From an uncultured Lachnospiraceae bacterium (lineage in GTDB: Bacteria; Bacillota; Clostridia; Lachnospirales; Lachnospiraceae), in assembly GCA_951801955.1 (NCBI GenBank), contig CATOOV010000002.1, positions 62,001 to 126,000 on the forward strand: 64,000 nucleotides of DNA, read 5' to 3'. The notes under the pieces are model-generated. The model was not told the DNA's origin. It was given only the letters and a program-made list of their open reading frames with translations, and did not search any database. The translations under genes and the position numbers were made by a program. Below are positions 26,712 to 36,809 of this stretch, one piece after another. Position 1 is the first letter of the stretch, and each line of letters begins with the position of its first letter.

Positions 26712-26780
26712 GTGAAGGAATTCACAAATTCTTTTATTAACTACCTGTGTGTGCTGAAAAACGCATAGAATGGAGGAACT
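26712..26780 (+). repeat. dispersed two-hairpin leader element, copy A
   Basis: gtgaaggaattcacaaattcttttattaactacctgtgtgtgctgaaaaacgcatagaatggaggaact then ATG. Confidence 0.75.
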
Positions 26781-27079
26781 ATGAAAGAAAAAATATTTAG
26801 TATTTTACAACGAGTGGGAAGAAGTTTTTGCATATTGGGATTGATACTGTAAAATTAGACGGAAAAGGATTTGAAGTTTTTGTCGAAAACGGGCAACGGG
26901 TAAAGAAAGGTGAGCCAATGATGAAGCTGGATTTGGATTATATCCAAAAGAACGCTCCCTCTATCGTATCTCCAATTCTTTGTACAGAATTGGAGGATAA
27001 CCAGAAGATACGGTTGCTGGCAGAAGGGAAAATTAAAGCAGGGCAGCCATTGTTTGCAGTAGAGACTTTTGATGATTAG
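26781..27079 (+). pseudogene. ptsG (glucose-type IICBA) remnant: first ~16 codons joined to last ~82 codons
   Basis: MKEKIFSILQRVGRSF resembles a IIC(Glc) N-terminus, then out of frame HIGIDTVKLDGKGFEVFVENGQRVKKGEPMMKLDLDYI... = C-terminal half of IIA(Glc). Confidence 0.7.
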
Positions 27080-27231
27080 TACACAAAAGCAATTACAGGC
27101 GAAAAGTTAAAAGTAAATATGAATGACTATATGTCTGTAAAATTTCCAAAATCCTTTCACATTGCAAAGGCTGTATGTGGGCAGGTTGCAAAAAATATGA
27201 ATGTGAAACATAAAAATGAGGAGGTACTGAA

Positions 27232-28863
27232 ATGCTGAAATTATCTGGAAAGGCGGTATACAAGGGGATTGTGCTTGGTCCTGCTGTTGTGCTTAAAAAA
27301 AAAGACCAGCAGGTAAAAAGAACTAAAATTGAAGATGTAAATAAAGAGATTTCCAGGCTTGAAATGGCAGAAAAAAAGTCTGCAGAACAATTGCAGAAAT
27401 TGTATGAGAAAGCAGAAAAAGAGGTGGGGGAGGCAAGTGCGGCAATCTTTGAAGTGCACCAGATGATGCTGGAAGATGATGATTACCAGGAGGCAATCCG
27501 AAATATGATTTGTACCGAGATGGTAAATGCAGAGTATGCCGTTGCTGTTACTGGAGATAACTTTTGTGAAATGTTTGCCAGTATGGAAGATGATTATATG
27601 AAAGCAAGGGCGGCAGATGTCAAGGATATTTCCAATCGTCTGATCAAAAATCTGACAGGGGAGGAAGATGTGGATTTTGCATCTATGGAACCTTCGGTTA
27701 TCGTGGCAGATGACTTGACACCAAGTGAGACAGTCCAGATGGATAAGGAAAAAATATTGGCATTTGTGACCATTCATGGATCTGCAAATTCCCATACATC
27801 CATTCTTGCAAGAATGATGAATATTCCTGCGTTGATCGGCGTTTCTGTAGATTTGAAACAAATTCATTCTGGTGTGCAGGTTGTGGTAGACGGGTTTCAT
27901 GGAGAAGTAATCTTTGAACCTTCCCAAGAAGTATGTGCAGATGCAGAGCAAAGAATGAAAGAGGAGCAGGAAAAACTTACTTTGCTCCAAACATTGAAAG
28001 GAAAAGAAAATGTCACACTGGATGGGAAAACAATCAAAATTTGTGCAAATATCGGCAGTGTGGGTGATGTTGGGTATGCATTGGAGAATGATGCCGGAGG
28101 CATTGGATTATTCCGAAGTGAGTTCTTATATTTAGGAAAAACAGATTATCCCACAGAGGAAGAACAATTTCAGGCATATAAACAGGTGGTACAGACAATG
28201 GCTGGAAAAAAAGTTATCATTCGTACTTTAGATATTGGTGCCGATAAACAGGTGGATTATTTTCATCTGGGAAAAGAAGATAACCCTGCCATGGGATACC
28301 GCGCCATCCGTATTTGCCTCAAAGAGCAGGATATTTTTAAGACACAGCTTCGCGCTTTATTCCGAACCGCTATGTTTGGCAGCTTGTCCATTATGTATCC
28401 AATGATTACATCTGTAGAAGAAGTAAAGAAAATATACCATATTGTAGAAAGTGTAAAGGCAGAGTTGGATGCAGACGGGATTCCATACAAGGTTCCTGAG
28501 CAGGGAATTATGATTGAGACGCCAGCCGCTGTCATGGTAAGTGATGATTTGGCTGAAATGGTAGATTTTTTCAGCATCGGAACCAATGACCTGACACAGT
28601 ACACATTGGCTGTCGACCGGCAGAATGAAAAGCTGGATGGGTTTTATAATCCACATCATAAAGCAATTTTAAGAATGATTCAAATGGTGGTGGACAATGC
28701 CCATAAGGCTGGAAAATGGGCGGGAATCTGCGGCGAATTGGGCGCGGATCTTGACCTTACAGAAACATTTATCCGTATGGGATTGGATGAACTTTCGGTA
28801 GCTCCTTCTATGGTGTTAAAAATCAGAAAAAAGGTACGAGATCTAGATATTTCAAAGGAATAG
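27232..28863 (+). CDS. ptsI: phosphoenolpyruvate-protein phosphotransferase (Enzyme I)
   Basis: HGSANSHTSILARMMNIPALIG active-site region; GGIGLFRSEFLYLG. Confidence 0.97.
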   Translation: MLKLSGKAVYKGIVLGPAVVLKKKDQQVKRTKIEDVNKEISRLEMAEKKSAEQLQKLYEKAEKEVGEASAAIFEVHQMMLEDDDYQEAIRNMICTEMVNAEYAVAVTGDNFCEMFASMEDDYMKARAADVKDISNRLIKNLTGEEDVDFASMEPSVIVADDLTPSETVQMDKEKILAFVTIHGSANSHTSILARMMNIPALIGVSVDLKQIHSGVQVVVDGFHGEVIFEPSQEVCADAEQRMKEEQEKLTLLQTLKGKENVTLDGKTIKICANIGSVGDVGYALENDAGGIGLFRSEFLYLGKTDYPTEEEQFQAYKQVVQTMAGKKVIIRTLDIGADKQVDYFHLGKEDNPAMGYRAIRICLKEQDIFKTQLRALFRTAMFGSLSIMYPMITSVEEVKKIYHIVESVKAELDADGIPYKVPEQGIMIETPAAVMVSDDLAEMVDFFSIGTNDLTQYTLAVDRQNEKLDGFYNPHHKAILRMIQMVVDNAHKAGKWAGICGELGADLDLTETFIRMGLDELSVAPSMVLKIRKKVRDLDISKE

Positions 28864-28907
28864 TAAGAAAAATTTTTTTAGGCAGCAGGATGTGTTACAT
28901 AGATTCA

Positions 28908-29005
28908 GGGGTTGTCGCAAAATCAGAAGTCTCTATAATATATAGTAAATATATTGTCTGTATTTTACTATATATTGTGGAACCTATTCGTTTTGCAACA
29001 TCCCC
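28908..29005. repeat. 98-bp imperfect palindrome, family member 3
   Basis: GGGGTTGTCGCAAAATCAGAAGTCTCTATAATATATAGTA... with ...TTACTATATATTGTGGAACCTATTCGTTTTGCAACATCCCC. Confidence 0.8.
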
Positions 29006-29027
29006 ATTTGTTTTTTATAGGAAAATT

Positions 29028-29738
29028 TTACTCGTTGTCTTCATCATCTGCCATCCGATAGCCCACACCTACCTCTGTGAATATATAGACAGGCTCTGCG
29101 GGATTTATTTCTAATTTTCTCCGAATGTTTGCCATATTTACCCGCAGAATTTTATTGTCTGATTCTGCGTAGGGTCCCCAGACATTGTTCATGACGGCAG
29201 AATAAGTCATCACTTTTCCAGAGTTCTGTGCAAGAAAGGCAACGATTTTGTATTCGATAGGGGTTAGATGGACGGGTTCTCCTTGTATGGTGATAATGCG
29301 TTTAAAGAAATCAATTTTCAGATCTTTTGCGTGGTACGGATGTAACGGCAGCCCATGGTCATTATGAAGGCGGCTGCTGTTGCGCAGCGAAGCGCGTATT
29401 CTTGCCATCAGCTCCGAGGTGCCGAAGGGTTTTGTCAGGTAATCATCTGCCCCTGCGTCCAGGGCACGCACTTTGTCATCCTCCTGGGTGCGGGCAGAAA
29501 CCACAATGATCGGGCGTCCAGACCAACTGCGGATTTGCTTTATAATCTCCATGCCATCCATATCCGGCAGACCAAGATCTAACAGAAAAATGTCTGGGCA
29601 GAGGGAGGAAGCAAGGGATAAAGCTTCTTTTCCTGTATATGCACAGCATACACGGTACCCCTGGTATGTTAAAGATTTTGAAATAAAGTCGCTGATATTT
29701 TTCTCGTCTTCTATCACTAATATGGTAAATTTATTCAT
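29028..29738 (-). CDS. OmpR-family response regulator, KdpE-like
   Basis: Receiver (LLDLGLPDMDG) plus winged helix; KdpE-like LTPIEYKIVAFLAQNSGKVMTY. Confidence 0.88.
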   Translation of the reverse strand: MNKFTILVIEDEKNISDFISKSLTYQGYRVCCAYTGKEALSLASSLCPDIFLLDLGLPDMDGMEIIKQIRSWSGRPIIVVSARTQEDDKVRALDAGADDYLTKPFGTSELMARIRASLRNSSRLHNDHGLPLHPYHAKDLKIDFFKRIITIQGEPVHLTPIEYKIVAFLAQNSGKVMTYSAVMNNVWGPYAESDNKILRVNMANIRRKLEINPAEPVYIFTEVGVGYRMADDEDNE

Positions 29739-30810
29739 GGTTATTCTCCTTCGGCAATGTAAATGTAAATTCTGCTCCTGCAGAGTGGTTTTTTGCAGTA
29801 ATTGTGCCGTGATGTGCAGTAATTATGCTTTGGCAGATCGAAAGCCCAATGCCAAATCCTTTATGGACATCGGAGGAAGCTGCCAGAGAGTAAGTTCCAT
29901 CAAAGATATGGTCTAAGTAATTTTCATTCAGTCCTATGCCATAATCAATAATCCGAAACTGAACATGTTCATTCTGATCTTCTACAATAAGTTCCACAGC
30001 ATGTTTTGTATTGGCATGGATCAGGGCATTTTCCATAAGGTTAATTAACACTTGTTCTATTAACATTGCATCCATAGGGATCATTAGAATTTCTGTTGGA
30101 AGTGTTACATGGATTTCAGAATCCGGCAATCTTTTTTTCAGCCTTGTTACAGATTCAGCCACAACTTCATCCACGATTTCTGGTGTGGTTTTGAGTTTGG
30201 AACCTTCAGTCTGGATATGGGTTACGGAGAGAAGGTTTTCCACCATATTTAAAAGCCAGCTTGCATCATCGTGAATATGGCGAATTAGTTCCTGGTGTTC
30301 CGTATTATCATAATTATTCCAGTGTTCGTCCATTGCTGCACTTGCACCTAGGATACTAGTTAATGGTGTGCGCAGGTCGTGGGAAATTGCACGAAGAAGA
30401 TTTGCACGCATTTTTTCTTTTTCCGCCTCAAGCAGTTGTTTTTCATGGGCGGCAAGAGCTTTGGTCTGTCGTTTCATATGGGAGGTAGTAGTACTGGTGA
30501 TGAGGGAAAGGGTTAGCATACACAAAAAACTAAATGGATAATCTGGCAGTGAAAAGTCTATATTAAAATAGGGATATGTAAAAAAGCAATTAATTAAAAT
30601 AATGCCAAAGACAGATGCAAAGATGCCAAAAAAATATCCATTGGTGTATCTTGCAATCGTGATAATGCCAACAATATAAAATAATGCAATATTGATGGGA
30701 TTGTCAGAAACGCGGAAAAAAAGAAGGAATGTGAGTATGGTGGTTAAAAGCAGTAGGCCTGCCGTGGCAGTTAAATCGTGTAATAATTGTTGTATGGTAT
30801 CTTTTTTCAT
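29731..30810 (-). CDS. sensor histidine kinase, KdpD-like lacking the N-terminal KdpD/USP domains
   Basis: Starts at DUF4118-type TM region; HisKA SHDLRTPLTSILG; HATPase GIGLSICQSI. Confidence 0.87.
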   Translation of the reverse strand: MKKDTIQQLLHDLTATAGLLLLTTILTFLLFFRVSDNPINIALFYIVGIITIARYTNGYFFGIFASVFGIILINCFFTYPYFNIDFSLPDYPFSFLCMLTLSLITSTTTSHMKRQTKALAAHEKQLLEAEKEKMRANLLRAISHDLRTPLTSILGASAAMDEHWNNYDNTEHQELIRHIHDDASWLLNMVENLLSVTHIQTEGSKLKTTPEIVDEVVAESVTRLKKRLPDSEIHVTLPTEILMIPMDAMLIEQVLINLMENALIHANTKHAVELIVEDQNEHVQFRIIDYGIGLNENYLDHIFDGTYSLAASSDVHKGFGIGLSICQSIITAHHGTITAKNHSAGAEFTFTLPKENNHE

Positions 30811-31088
30811 TGGTAAACCTCAGTATAAAAATTTTTAGCGAGATCCAAACAAAACTTCAAGAACGCCATTATATGTCTGATAAAGCCGCCTTATTTGGGA
30901 CCGCCCTTTCGTGGAAAACTGCAAACTATAAAAAGGGCTTAAAATTTCCACGATAAAATAAATGTACCATGAAGAAAGAGGTGATTCAAGGAAGAAAGAA
31001 AATTTTAACATTATTTTAGCAAAAAATACTATTTGAATTGGAGAAATATGGTATACTAAAGGAAGTTTCAGAATAGGAGGAAATTGAT

Positions 31089-31400
31089 ATGGCAACAGTA
31101 AAGATTACAGTAGAAAATTTTGAAGAAGAAGTGGTAAAGAGCGATGTGCCAGTGCTTGTGGATTTCTGGGCGCCCTGGTGTGGACCATGCCAAATGCAGG
31201 GTCCTGTCATTGACAAGGCGGCAGAGGAATTTTCCGGTAAAGTAAAGGTTGGAAAATTAAACGTAGATGAAGAAGGGGATTTGGCGCAGAAATATGGGGT
31301 AATGAGTATTCCTATGCTGATTTTGTTTCAAGATGGGCAGGCAGTAAAAAAAGAAGTTGGTTTTCACACCCTGGAAGGAATTAAGTCAATCATTGCTTGA
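31089..31400 (+). CDS. trxA: thioredoxin
   Basis: FWAPWCGPC active site; size. Confidence 0.95.
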   Translation: MATVKITVENFEEEVVKSDVPVLVDFWAPWCGPCQMQGPVIDKAAEEFSGKVKVGKLNVDEEGDLAQKYGVMSIPMLILFQDGQAVKKEVGFHTLEGIKSIIA

Positions 31401-31428
31401 CGAATTATTTGGAAGATATTATAATAAA

Positions 31429-31460
31429 GGGCAGTTACCATGTGTAGCTGTTCTTTTTTC
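31429..31460 (+). terminator. rho-independent terminator after trxA
   Basis: GGCAGTTACcatgtGTAGCTGTTC followed by a T-rich tract. Confidence 0.65.
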
Positions 31461-31557
31461 TTTTCCAACAGGATAAGAGTTCAAACATTGCTGTTTACAG
31501 TGTAAGCGGCAATGTCCGATTACCTATCAAAAATCAGAGGAAATTTCCACAAAACAA

Positions 31558-31586
31558 TTGACAATCCGATGAAAGTATATTACTAT
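31558..31586 (+). promoter_or_regulatory. recA promoter
   Basis: TTGACA, 17-nt spacer, TACTAT (overlapping TATAAT). Confidence 0.6.
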
Positions 31587-31597
31587 ATAATAAAACA

Positions 31598-31611
31598 CGA
31601 ACATAGGTTCG
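31598..31611. promoter_or_regulatory. LexA (Gram-positive SOS) box
   Basis: CGAACATAGGTTCG matches the CGAACNNNNGTTCG consensus, just upstream of recA. Confidence 0.9.
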
Positions 31612-31624
31612 CAAATAAAGGAGA

Positions 31625-32806
31625 ATGAGTATGGCAAAAGAAGATAAATCAAAAATTTTAGAGATTCCAGCGACAAGAGAGGAAAAATTAAAGGCATTGG
31701 ACGCGGCAATTGCTAAGATTGAGAAAGATTATGGCAAAGGCTCTGTGATGAAACTTGGAGAATCAGCAAAGAATATGAATGTAGAGGCAATTCCTACTGG
31801 CTGTCTGAGTCTGGATTTGGCGTTGGGAGTTGGCGGGGTGCCAAAAGGAAGAATTATTGAAGTATTTGGACCGGAATCCAGCGGCAAGACCACGGTGGCA
31901 TTACATATGGTGTCAGAGGTACAGAAAAATGGGGGTATTGCTGGATTTATCGATGCAGAACATGCGCTGGATCCAGTGTATGCAAAAAACATTGGCGTGG
32001 ATATTGACAATCTCTATATTTCACAACCAGACAATGGGGAGCAGGCACTGGAAATCACAGAAACTATGGTGCGTTCTGGCGCTGTAGACATTGTAATCGT
32101 GGATTCTGTGGCAGCATTGGTACCCAAGGCAGAGATCGACGGGGATATGGGGGATTCACATGTGGGGCTGCAGGCACGTTTGATGTCCCAAGCACTGCGG
32201 AAATTAACGGCGCTTATCAGTAAAACGAATTGTATTGTAATCTTTATCAACCAACTCCGTGAGAAAGTTGGCGTAATGTTTGGAAATCCTGAGACTACTA
32301 CCGGAGGACGTGCCTTGAAGTTTTATTCTTCTGTGCGTCTGGATGTCAGGAGGATTGAGACCTTGAAGCAGGCAGGTGAATTTACTGGGAACCGTACCAG
32401 GGTGAAAGTAGTGAAAAATAAAGTGGCGCCGCCATTTAAGGAGGCAGAATTTGATATCATGTTTGGGCAGGGAATATCCAGAGAAGGTGATATTTTGGAT
32501 ATCGCTGTAGATCTTGGTATTATCAATAAATCTGGAGCGTGGTTTGCTTACAACAATGTTAAGATTGGACAAGGCAGGGAAAATGCGAAACAGTTTCTTA
32601 AGGAACATGAAGATGTCTGCCAGGAAGTAGAAGAAAAGGTTCGTACCCAGGTATTGGCAAAGGAAGATTTGGAAGAAACTCAAAAAGAGGCTGAAAATTT
32701 AGGAAAACAGGGTCAAAAAGAGGAAGAGAAACCCAAAAAACAGGAGACAAAAGAGACAGAGAAAACTGGGATATCAGACAAAAAAGAAATTGCCAGCGGA
32801 AATTGA
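31625..32806 (+). CDS. recA: recombinase RecA
   Basis: [35 protein letters not shown]; extended charged C-terminal tail. Confidence 0.98.
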   Translation: MSMAKEDKSKILEIPATREEKLKALDAAIAKIEKDYGKGSVMKLGESAKNMNVEAIPTGCLSLDLALGVGGVPKGRIIEVFGPESSGKTTVALHMVSEVQKNGGIAGFIDAEHALDPVYAKNIGVDIDNLYISQPDNGEQALEITETMVRSGAVDIVIVDSVAALVPKAEIDGDMGDSHVGLQARLMSQALRKLTALISKTNCIVIFINQLREKVGVMFGNPETTTGGRALKFYSSVRLDVRRIETLKQAGEFTGNRTRVKVVKNKVAPPFKEAEFDIMFGQGISREGDILDIAVDLGIINKSGAWFAYNNVKIGQGRENAKQFLKEHEDVCQEVEEKVRTQVLAKEDLEETQKEAENLGKQGQKEEEKPKKQETKETEKTGISDKKEIASGN

Positions 32807-32871
32807 GAAAACTCATAGGTCAAAGCTGGTTTTAGACAATGGGCGGTCCGCGATTGGATTTATATGGTGGA

Positions 32872-32894
32872 GAGAACGCGGGTGCGTTCTTGAA
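32872..32894. repeat. hairpin related to the CAAGAACGC family
   Basis: gagaacgcgggtgcgttcttgaa. Confidence 0.4.
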
Positions 32895-32926
32895 ATTGAG
32901 ATAAGTGTGTCAGAAAGGATATCGAA

Positions 32927-33532
32927 ATGCAGATTATGCAGATTACCGAATTAGACAAAAAAAGAGTAAAGATTATGTTGGAAGACAGGACGTTTTTTGT
33001 GTTGTATAAGGGTGAAAAAAGGCAGTATGACCTATCAGAAGGAGGAGATTTGTCAGAGGAGCAGTTTCAGGAAATCAGGCAGGAAATTCTCATAAAACGG
33101 GCACGAAGAAGAGCACTACACCTGTTGGAAAGGATGGATCGGACAGAAAGCCAGCTAAGAATCAAACTGACACAAGGATATTATCCAGAAGATGTAGTTG
33201 AAGACGCCATTGGGTATGTGAAGGGATATCACTATCTGGATGATTTGCGTTATGCCCAGAACTATGTGGGATGCCAAAAAGAGCGAAAGAGCAGGAGAAG
33301 GATTCAGACGGAACTTTTGGGAAAAGGGGTCGCGATGGAGTTGGTCCAGCAGGCGATTGAGGAAGAATTCCAACAAGAAAATGAACAGGAATTGATCTCC
33401 AAATGGGTAGAAAAAAAGGGTTATTCTACTGAGAAGGCGGATTTAAAAGAAAAACAGAGAATGTATCAGTTTTTGCTGCGGAAAGGTTTTCATTCAGATG
33501 ATATTTTGCATGTATTAGAACACTTGACATAA
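32927..33532 (+). CDS. recX: regulatory protein RecX
   Basis: Downstream of recA; RAxHLLERMDRTESQLRIKL, YHYLDDLRYAQNYV. Confidence 0.92.
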   Translation: MQIMQITELDKKRVKIMLEDRTFFVLYKGEKRQYDLSEGGDLSEEQFQEIRQEILIKRARRRALHLLERMDRTESQLRIKLTQGYYPEDVVEDAIGYVKGYHYLDDLRYAQNYVGCQKERKSRRRIQTELLGKGVAMELVQQAIEEEFQQENEQELISKWVEKKGYSTEKADLKEKQRMYQFLLRKGFHSDDILHVLEHLT

Positions 33533-33675
33533 AGCAGAAAAAAGTATAAAATCAAGTATGTTGTTATTCATGTCCTTAGATTGCATGTTATAATTGCGGT
33601 TTATTGTATATGACATATTAGAAACAAAAATGTTTTGCTATATGTACAATGAAAACGAAATAAGGAGGTGCTCCT

Positions 33676-35232
33676 GTGCCAGGAATTTTAATCGCTGTAG
33701 TTGCCGTAGTCGTCACGTTAATTATCGCGGTGCCTGTTACGTATCTGTCCACGATTGAATATCGCAAGCGTATTGCAGATTCAAAGGTTGGAAGTGCGGA
33801 GGAAAAGGCAAGAGAGATAATAGATGAGGCTGTAAAGGCTGCTGAGAACAAAAAGCGGGAATCTTTGCTGGAGATCAAGGAAGAGTCCATTCGTACAAAG
33901 AATGAACTTGATAAAGAAATCAAAGAACGCCGGAATGAGATTCAGCGCAACGAGCGACGCATTATCCAGAAAGAAGAAAATCTGGATCGAAAATTAGAGT
34001 CTATCGAGAAAAAGGAAGCAGGTTTTGCGGCAAAAGAAGAAGAGATTAACAGACAGAAGGCAGAAGTTAGTAAGCTACACGAAGAACGCGTACAGGAACT
34101 AGAAAGAATCTCAGGATTAACCTCTGAACAGGCAAAAGATTATCTTTTGAAAATGATTGAAGATGATGTGAAGCTTGATACTGCAAAATTGATTAAAGAA
34201 ATGGAAATCAAAGCAAAAGAGGAAGCAGGGAAGAAGGCAAAGGAATATATTGTAACTGCCATTCAAAAATGCGCAGCAGATCATGTGGCAGAAACAACAA
34301 TTTCTGTAGTGCAGCTTCCCAATGACGAAATGAAAGGAAGGATTATCGGAAGGGAAGGAAGAAATATTAGGACCCTGGAAACGATGACAGGTGTGGATTT
34401 AATTATTGATGATACACCAGAAGCAGTAATACTTTCTGGATTTGATCCAGTTCGTCGGGAAGTAGCTCGGATTGCTTTGGAAAAACTGATCGTAGATGGA
34501 CGTATCCATCCGGCACGAATTGAAGAAATGGTAGAAAAAGCCCAAAGGGAAGTGGAAACTATGATTCGGGAGGAGGGAGAAGCTGCAACGCTGGAAGTTG
34601 GTGTGCATGGAATTCATCCAGAGCTTGTGCGGTTGCTTGGTAAGATGAAGTTTCGGACAAGTTATGGTCAGAATGCATTGAAACATTCTGTAGAAGTAGC
34701 CCAACTCTCAGGATTGTTGGCAGCAGAGATCGGCGTTGATGTAAGGCTGGCAAAGCGTGCTGGGTTGTTACACGATGTTGGGAAATCTGTTGACCATGAA
34801 GTGGAAGGATCTCATATTCAGATTGGTGTGGACTTATGCAGAAAATATAAAGAAGGTCCAGTAGTCATTAATGCAGTTGAAGCACATCACGGAGATGTGG
34901 AACCAGAATCTCTGATTGCATGTCTGGTACAGGCAGCGGATGCAATTTCGGCAGCAAGACCGGGAGCAAGAAGAGAGACATTAGAAACATATTCAAACAG
35001 ATTAAAACAGTTAGAAGACATAGCCAATAATTTCAAAGGTGTTGATAAGTCATTTGCTATTCAGGCAGGTAGGGAGATTCGAATTATGGTAGTTCCTGAA
35101 CAAATTAGCGATGCTGATATGGTTTTGTTAGCGCGTGATGTTTCCAAACAGATTGAAAATGAATTGGAATATCCAGGACAAATCAAAATAAACGTGATTC
35201 GTGAATCTCGTGTAACTGATTACGCTAAGTAA
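33676..35232 (+). CDS. rny: ribonuclease Y
   Basis: N-terminal TM, coiled coil, KH ([15 protein letters not shown]), HD ([12 protein letters not shown]). Confidence 0.97.
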   Translation: MPGILIAVVAVVVTLIIAVPVTYLSTIEYRKRIADSKVGSAEEKAREIIDEAVKAAENKKRESLLEIKEESIRTKNELDKEIKERRNEIQRNERRIIQKEENLDRKLESIEKKEAGFAAKEEEINRQKAEVSKLHEERVQELERISGLTSEQAKDYLLKMIEDDVKLDTAKLIKEMEIKAKEEAGKKAKEYIVTAIQKCAADHVAETTISVVQLPNDEMKGRIIGREGRNIRTLETMTGVDLIIDDTPEAVILSGFDPVRREVARIALEKLIVDGRIHPARIEEMVEKAQREVETMIREEGEAATLEVGVHGIHPELVRLLGKMKFRTSYGQNALKHSVEVAQLSGLLAAEIGVDVRLAKRAGLLHDVGKSVDHEVEGSHIQIGVDLCRKYKEGPVVINAVEAHHGDVEPESLIACLVQAADAISAARPGARRETLETYSNRLKQLEDIANNFKGVDKSFAIQAGREIRIMVVPEQISDADMVLLARDVSKQIENELEYPGQIKINVIRESRVTDYAK

Positions 35233-35298
35233 AAGATACACAACCTTAACCACAGACAGCCGATTAAATCGGCACATTCTGTATCATTTTAGGCATGT

Positions 35299-35332
35299 AA
35301 GACCGTCAACATTTTTATGTTGGCGGTCTTTA
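35299..35332 (+). terminator. rho-independent terminator after rny
   Basis: AAGACCGTCAACatttttatGTTGGCGGTCTTT. Confidence 0.75.
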
Positions 35333-35335
35333 ATT

Positions 35336-35371
35336 CTCATATAGGAAATTCCTCCAAATTTCCTATATGAG
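35336..35371. repeat. perfect 15-bp inverted repeat
   Basis: CTCATATAGGAAATT...AATTTCCTATATGAG. Confidence 0.8.
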
Positions 35372-35391
35372 AAAACTACCATGCGCACGCG

Positions 35392-35494
35392 CACAAGAAG
35401 AAAGAGTCACTTCGTGACTGTGCGCGGCGCGGAACAAAAGATGCGTTAGTAAAGGAAGTTGGTCGCGGAGGTGCGTGAAACGCACTTTTGTTCC
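35392..35494. repeat. GC-rich dispersed repeat segments, similar to 1259-1301 and 25067-25118
   Basis: AAAGGAAGTTGGTCGCGGAGGTGCGTGAAACGCACTTTTGTTC vs 1259; TGCGCACGCG...GTCACTTCGTGACTGTGCGCGGCGCG vs 25067. Confidence 0.6.
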
Positions 35495-35578
35495 ATAATT
35501 AGGAAAAGAGATAGCTTGAATTTGGCACCAAGACGCAAAATAGTGGGTCATGAATATTGTGAAAGAAGAGGAAATAAA

Positions 35579-36124
35579 ATGAAACAACCATTAGTCAAAC
35601 GGGTAAAAAGAGTATTAGAGCATGAAGGATCTATTTTGGATTTTTATTCTGATTATATGGAATTGCCAGATGGGAAAGTAGAGAAATGGGATTATGTGGA
35701 ACATCGAAAGGGGGCTGCCGCGGTGGTCCCAGTATTGCCGGATGGAAGAATACTGATGGTACGCCAATATCGAAATGCCCTGAACCGTTACACCATTGAG
35801 ATACCAGCAGGTTCCAGGGATTCTGTTACAGAACCTACGATTGAGTGTGCATCCAGGGAACTGGAAGAAGAAACAGGATATCGCTGTGACCATTTGGAAT
35901 TTCTTTTATCTCTGCGAACAACGGTTGCTTTTTGTAATGAAATGGTTGATGTCTATGTAGCTGCGGACTTGGTACCTACAGAACAACATCTGGATGAAGG
36001 CGAGTTTATTGAATTGGAAGCATATTCTCTGGAAGAATTGTGTGATTTGGTTTATCAGGGAGTGATTCAAGACTCAAAGACGGTGGCAGCACTCATGGCG
36101 TATAAGAATAAGTATCAGAAATGA
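35579..36124 (+). CDS. NUDIX hydrolase (ADP-ribose pyrophosphatase-like)
   Basis: NUDIX box GSRDSVTEPTIECASRELEEETGY; ATG 35579 after an aggaaat SD. Confidence 0.9.
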   Translation: MKQPLVKRVKRVLEHEGSILDFYSDYMELPDGKVEKWDYVEHRKGAAAVVPVLPDGRILMVRQYRNALNRYTIEIPAGSRDSVTEPTIECASRELEEETGYRCDHLEFLLSLRTTVAFCNEMVDVYVAADLVPTEQHLDEGEFIELEAYSLEELCDLVYQGVIQDSKTVAALMAYKNKYQK

Positions 36125-36327
36125 TCTCCATTACATAAGAATTAGAAAGGACTGCCACATTAAGAAAATAACAGATAGGAATTAGTATCCTTCCTCTTTG
36201 GAAACACCATGTCCTGTATGTTTCATTCTTATTGCGACAGTCCCTTCAAGTTTAGCTGGTATAATACCGCCAGGTTCAAAAGAACTAGTAGCTTGATTGT
36301 GCCTTAATTTTTGTGCTCTGTTGTCTG

Positions 36328-36543
36328 CTACATGGTAGTAGAATTACCAGCCATCTGTTTTTCCTGGGCCTCGATCATTTTCTTCACCATATATCCGCCG
36401 ACAGAACCATTCTGCTTGGAGGTTAAATCTCCGTTATAGCCGTCCTTTAAAGGTACACCAATTTCGTTTGCAACTTCAAATTTGAACTTATCCAATGCAC
36501 TTTTTGCTTCTGGTACTACTGCTTTGTTAGATGAATTAGACAT
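36328..36543 (-). CDS. small acid-soluble spore protein, alpha/beta type
   Basis: ALDKFKFEVANEIGVPLKDGYNGDLTSKQNGSVGGYMVKKMIE. Confidence 0.95.
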   Translation of the reverse strand: MSNSSNKAVVPEAKSALDKFKFEVANEIGVPLKDGYNGDLTSKQNGSVGGYMVKKMIEAQEKQMAGNSTTM

Positions 36544-36809
36544 ATCGTTCCCTCCTGTTGTCTTTCGTTATGCTATCTTTTGTCTGAGCGCTTTTTGCTC
36601 GTCAGGTAGGAAGTGGATTTTTACCCCTGCACGCCGAGCCGGGCACATGCCAGCTTTGCTGACATCCTTCCTTTGAGTGTTTGTGTGCGTACATAAGCGC
36701 CGTGTAACCCATCGGTTACAGTGATAGTATATGCACAGATTTTTGGATTAGACATGCAGTTCTTTCCGGTTTTAACAAAAAATGTAATTGTATGGCGTCT
36801 TGGACAGGC

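Noticed and set aside
27241-27990. 249-aa minus-strand ORF opposite ptsI
   Set aside because: Antisense to a well-conserved gene; no plausible protein features.
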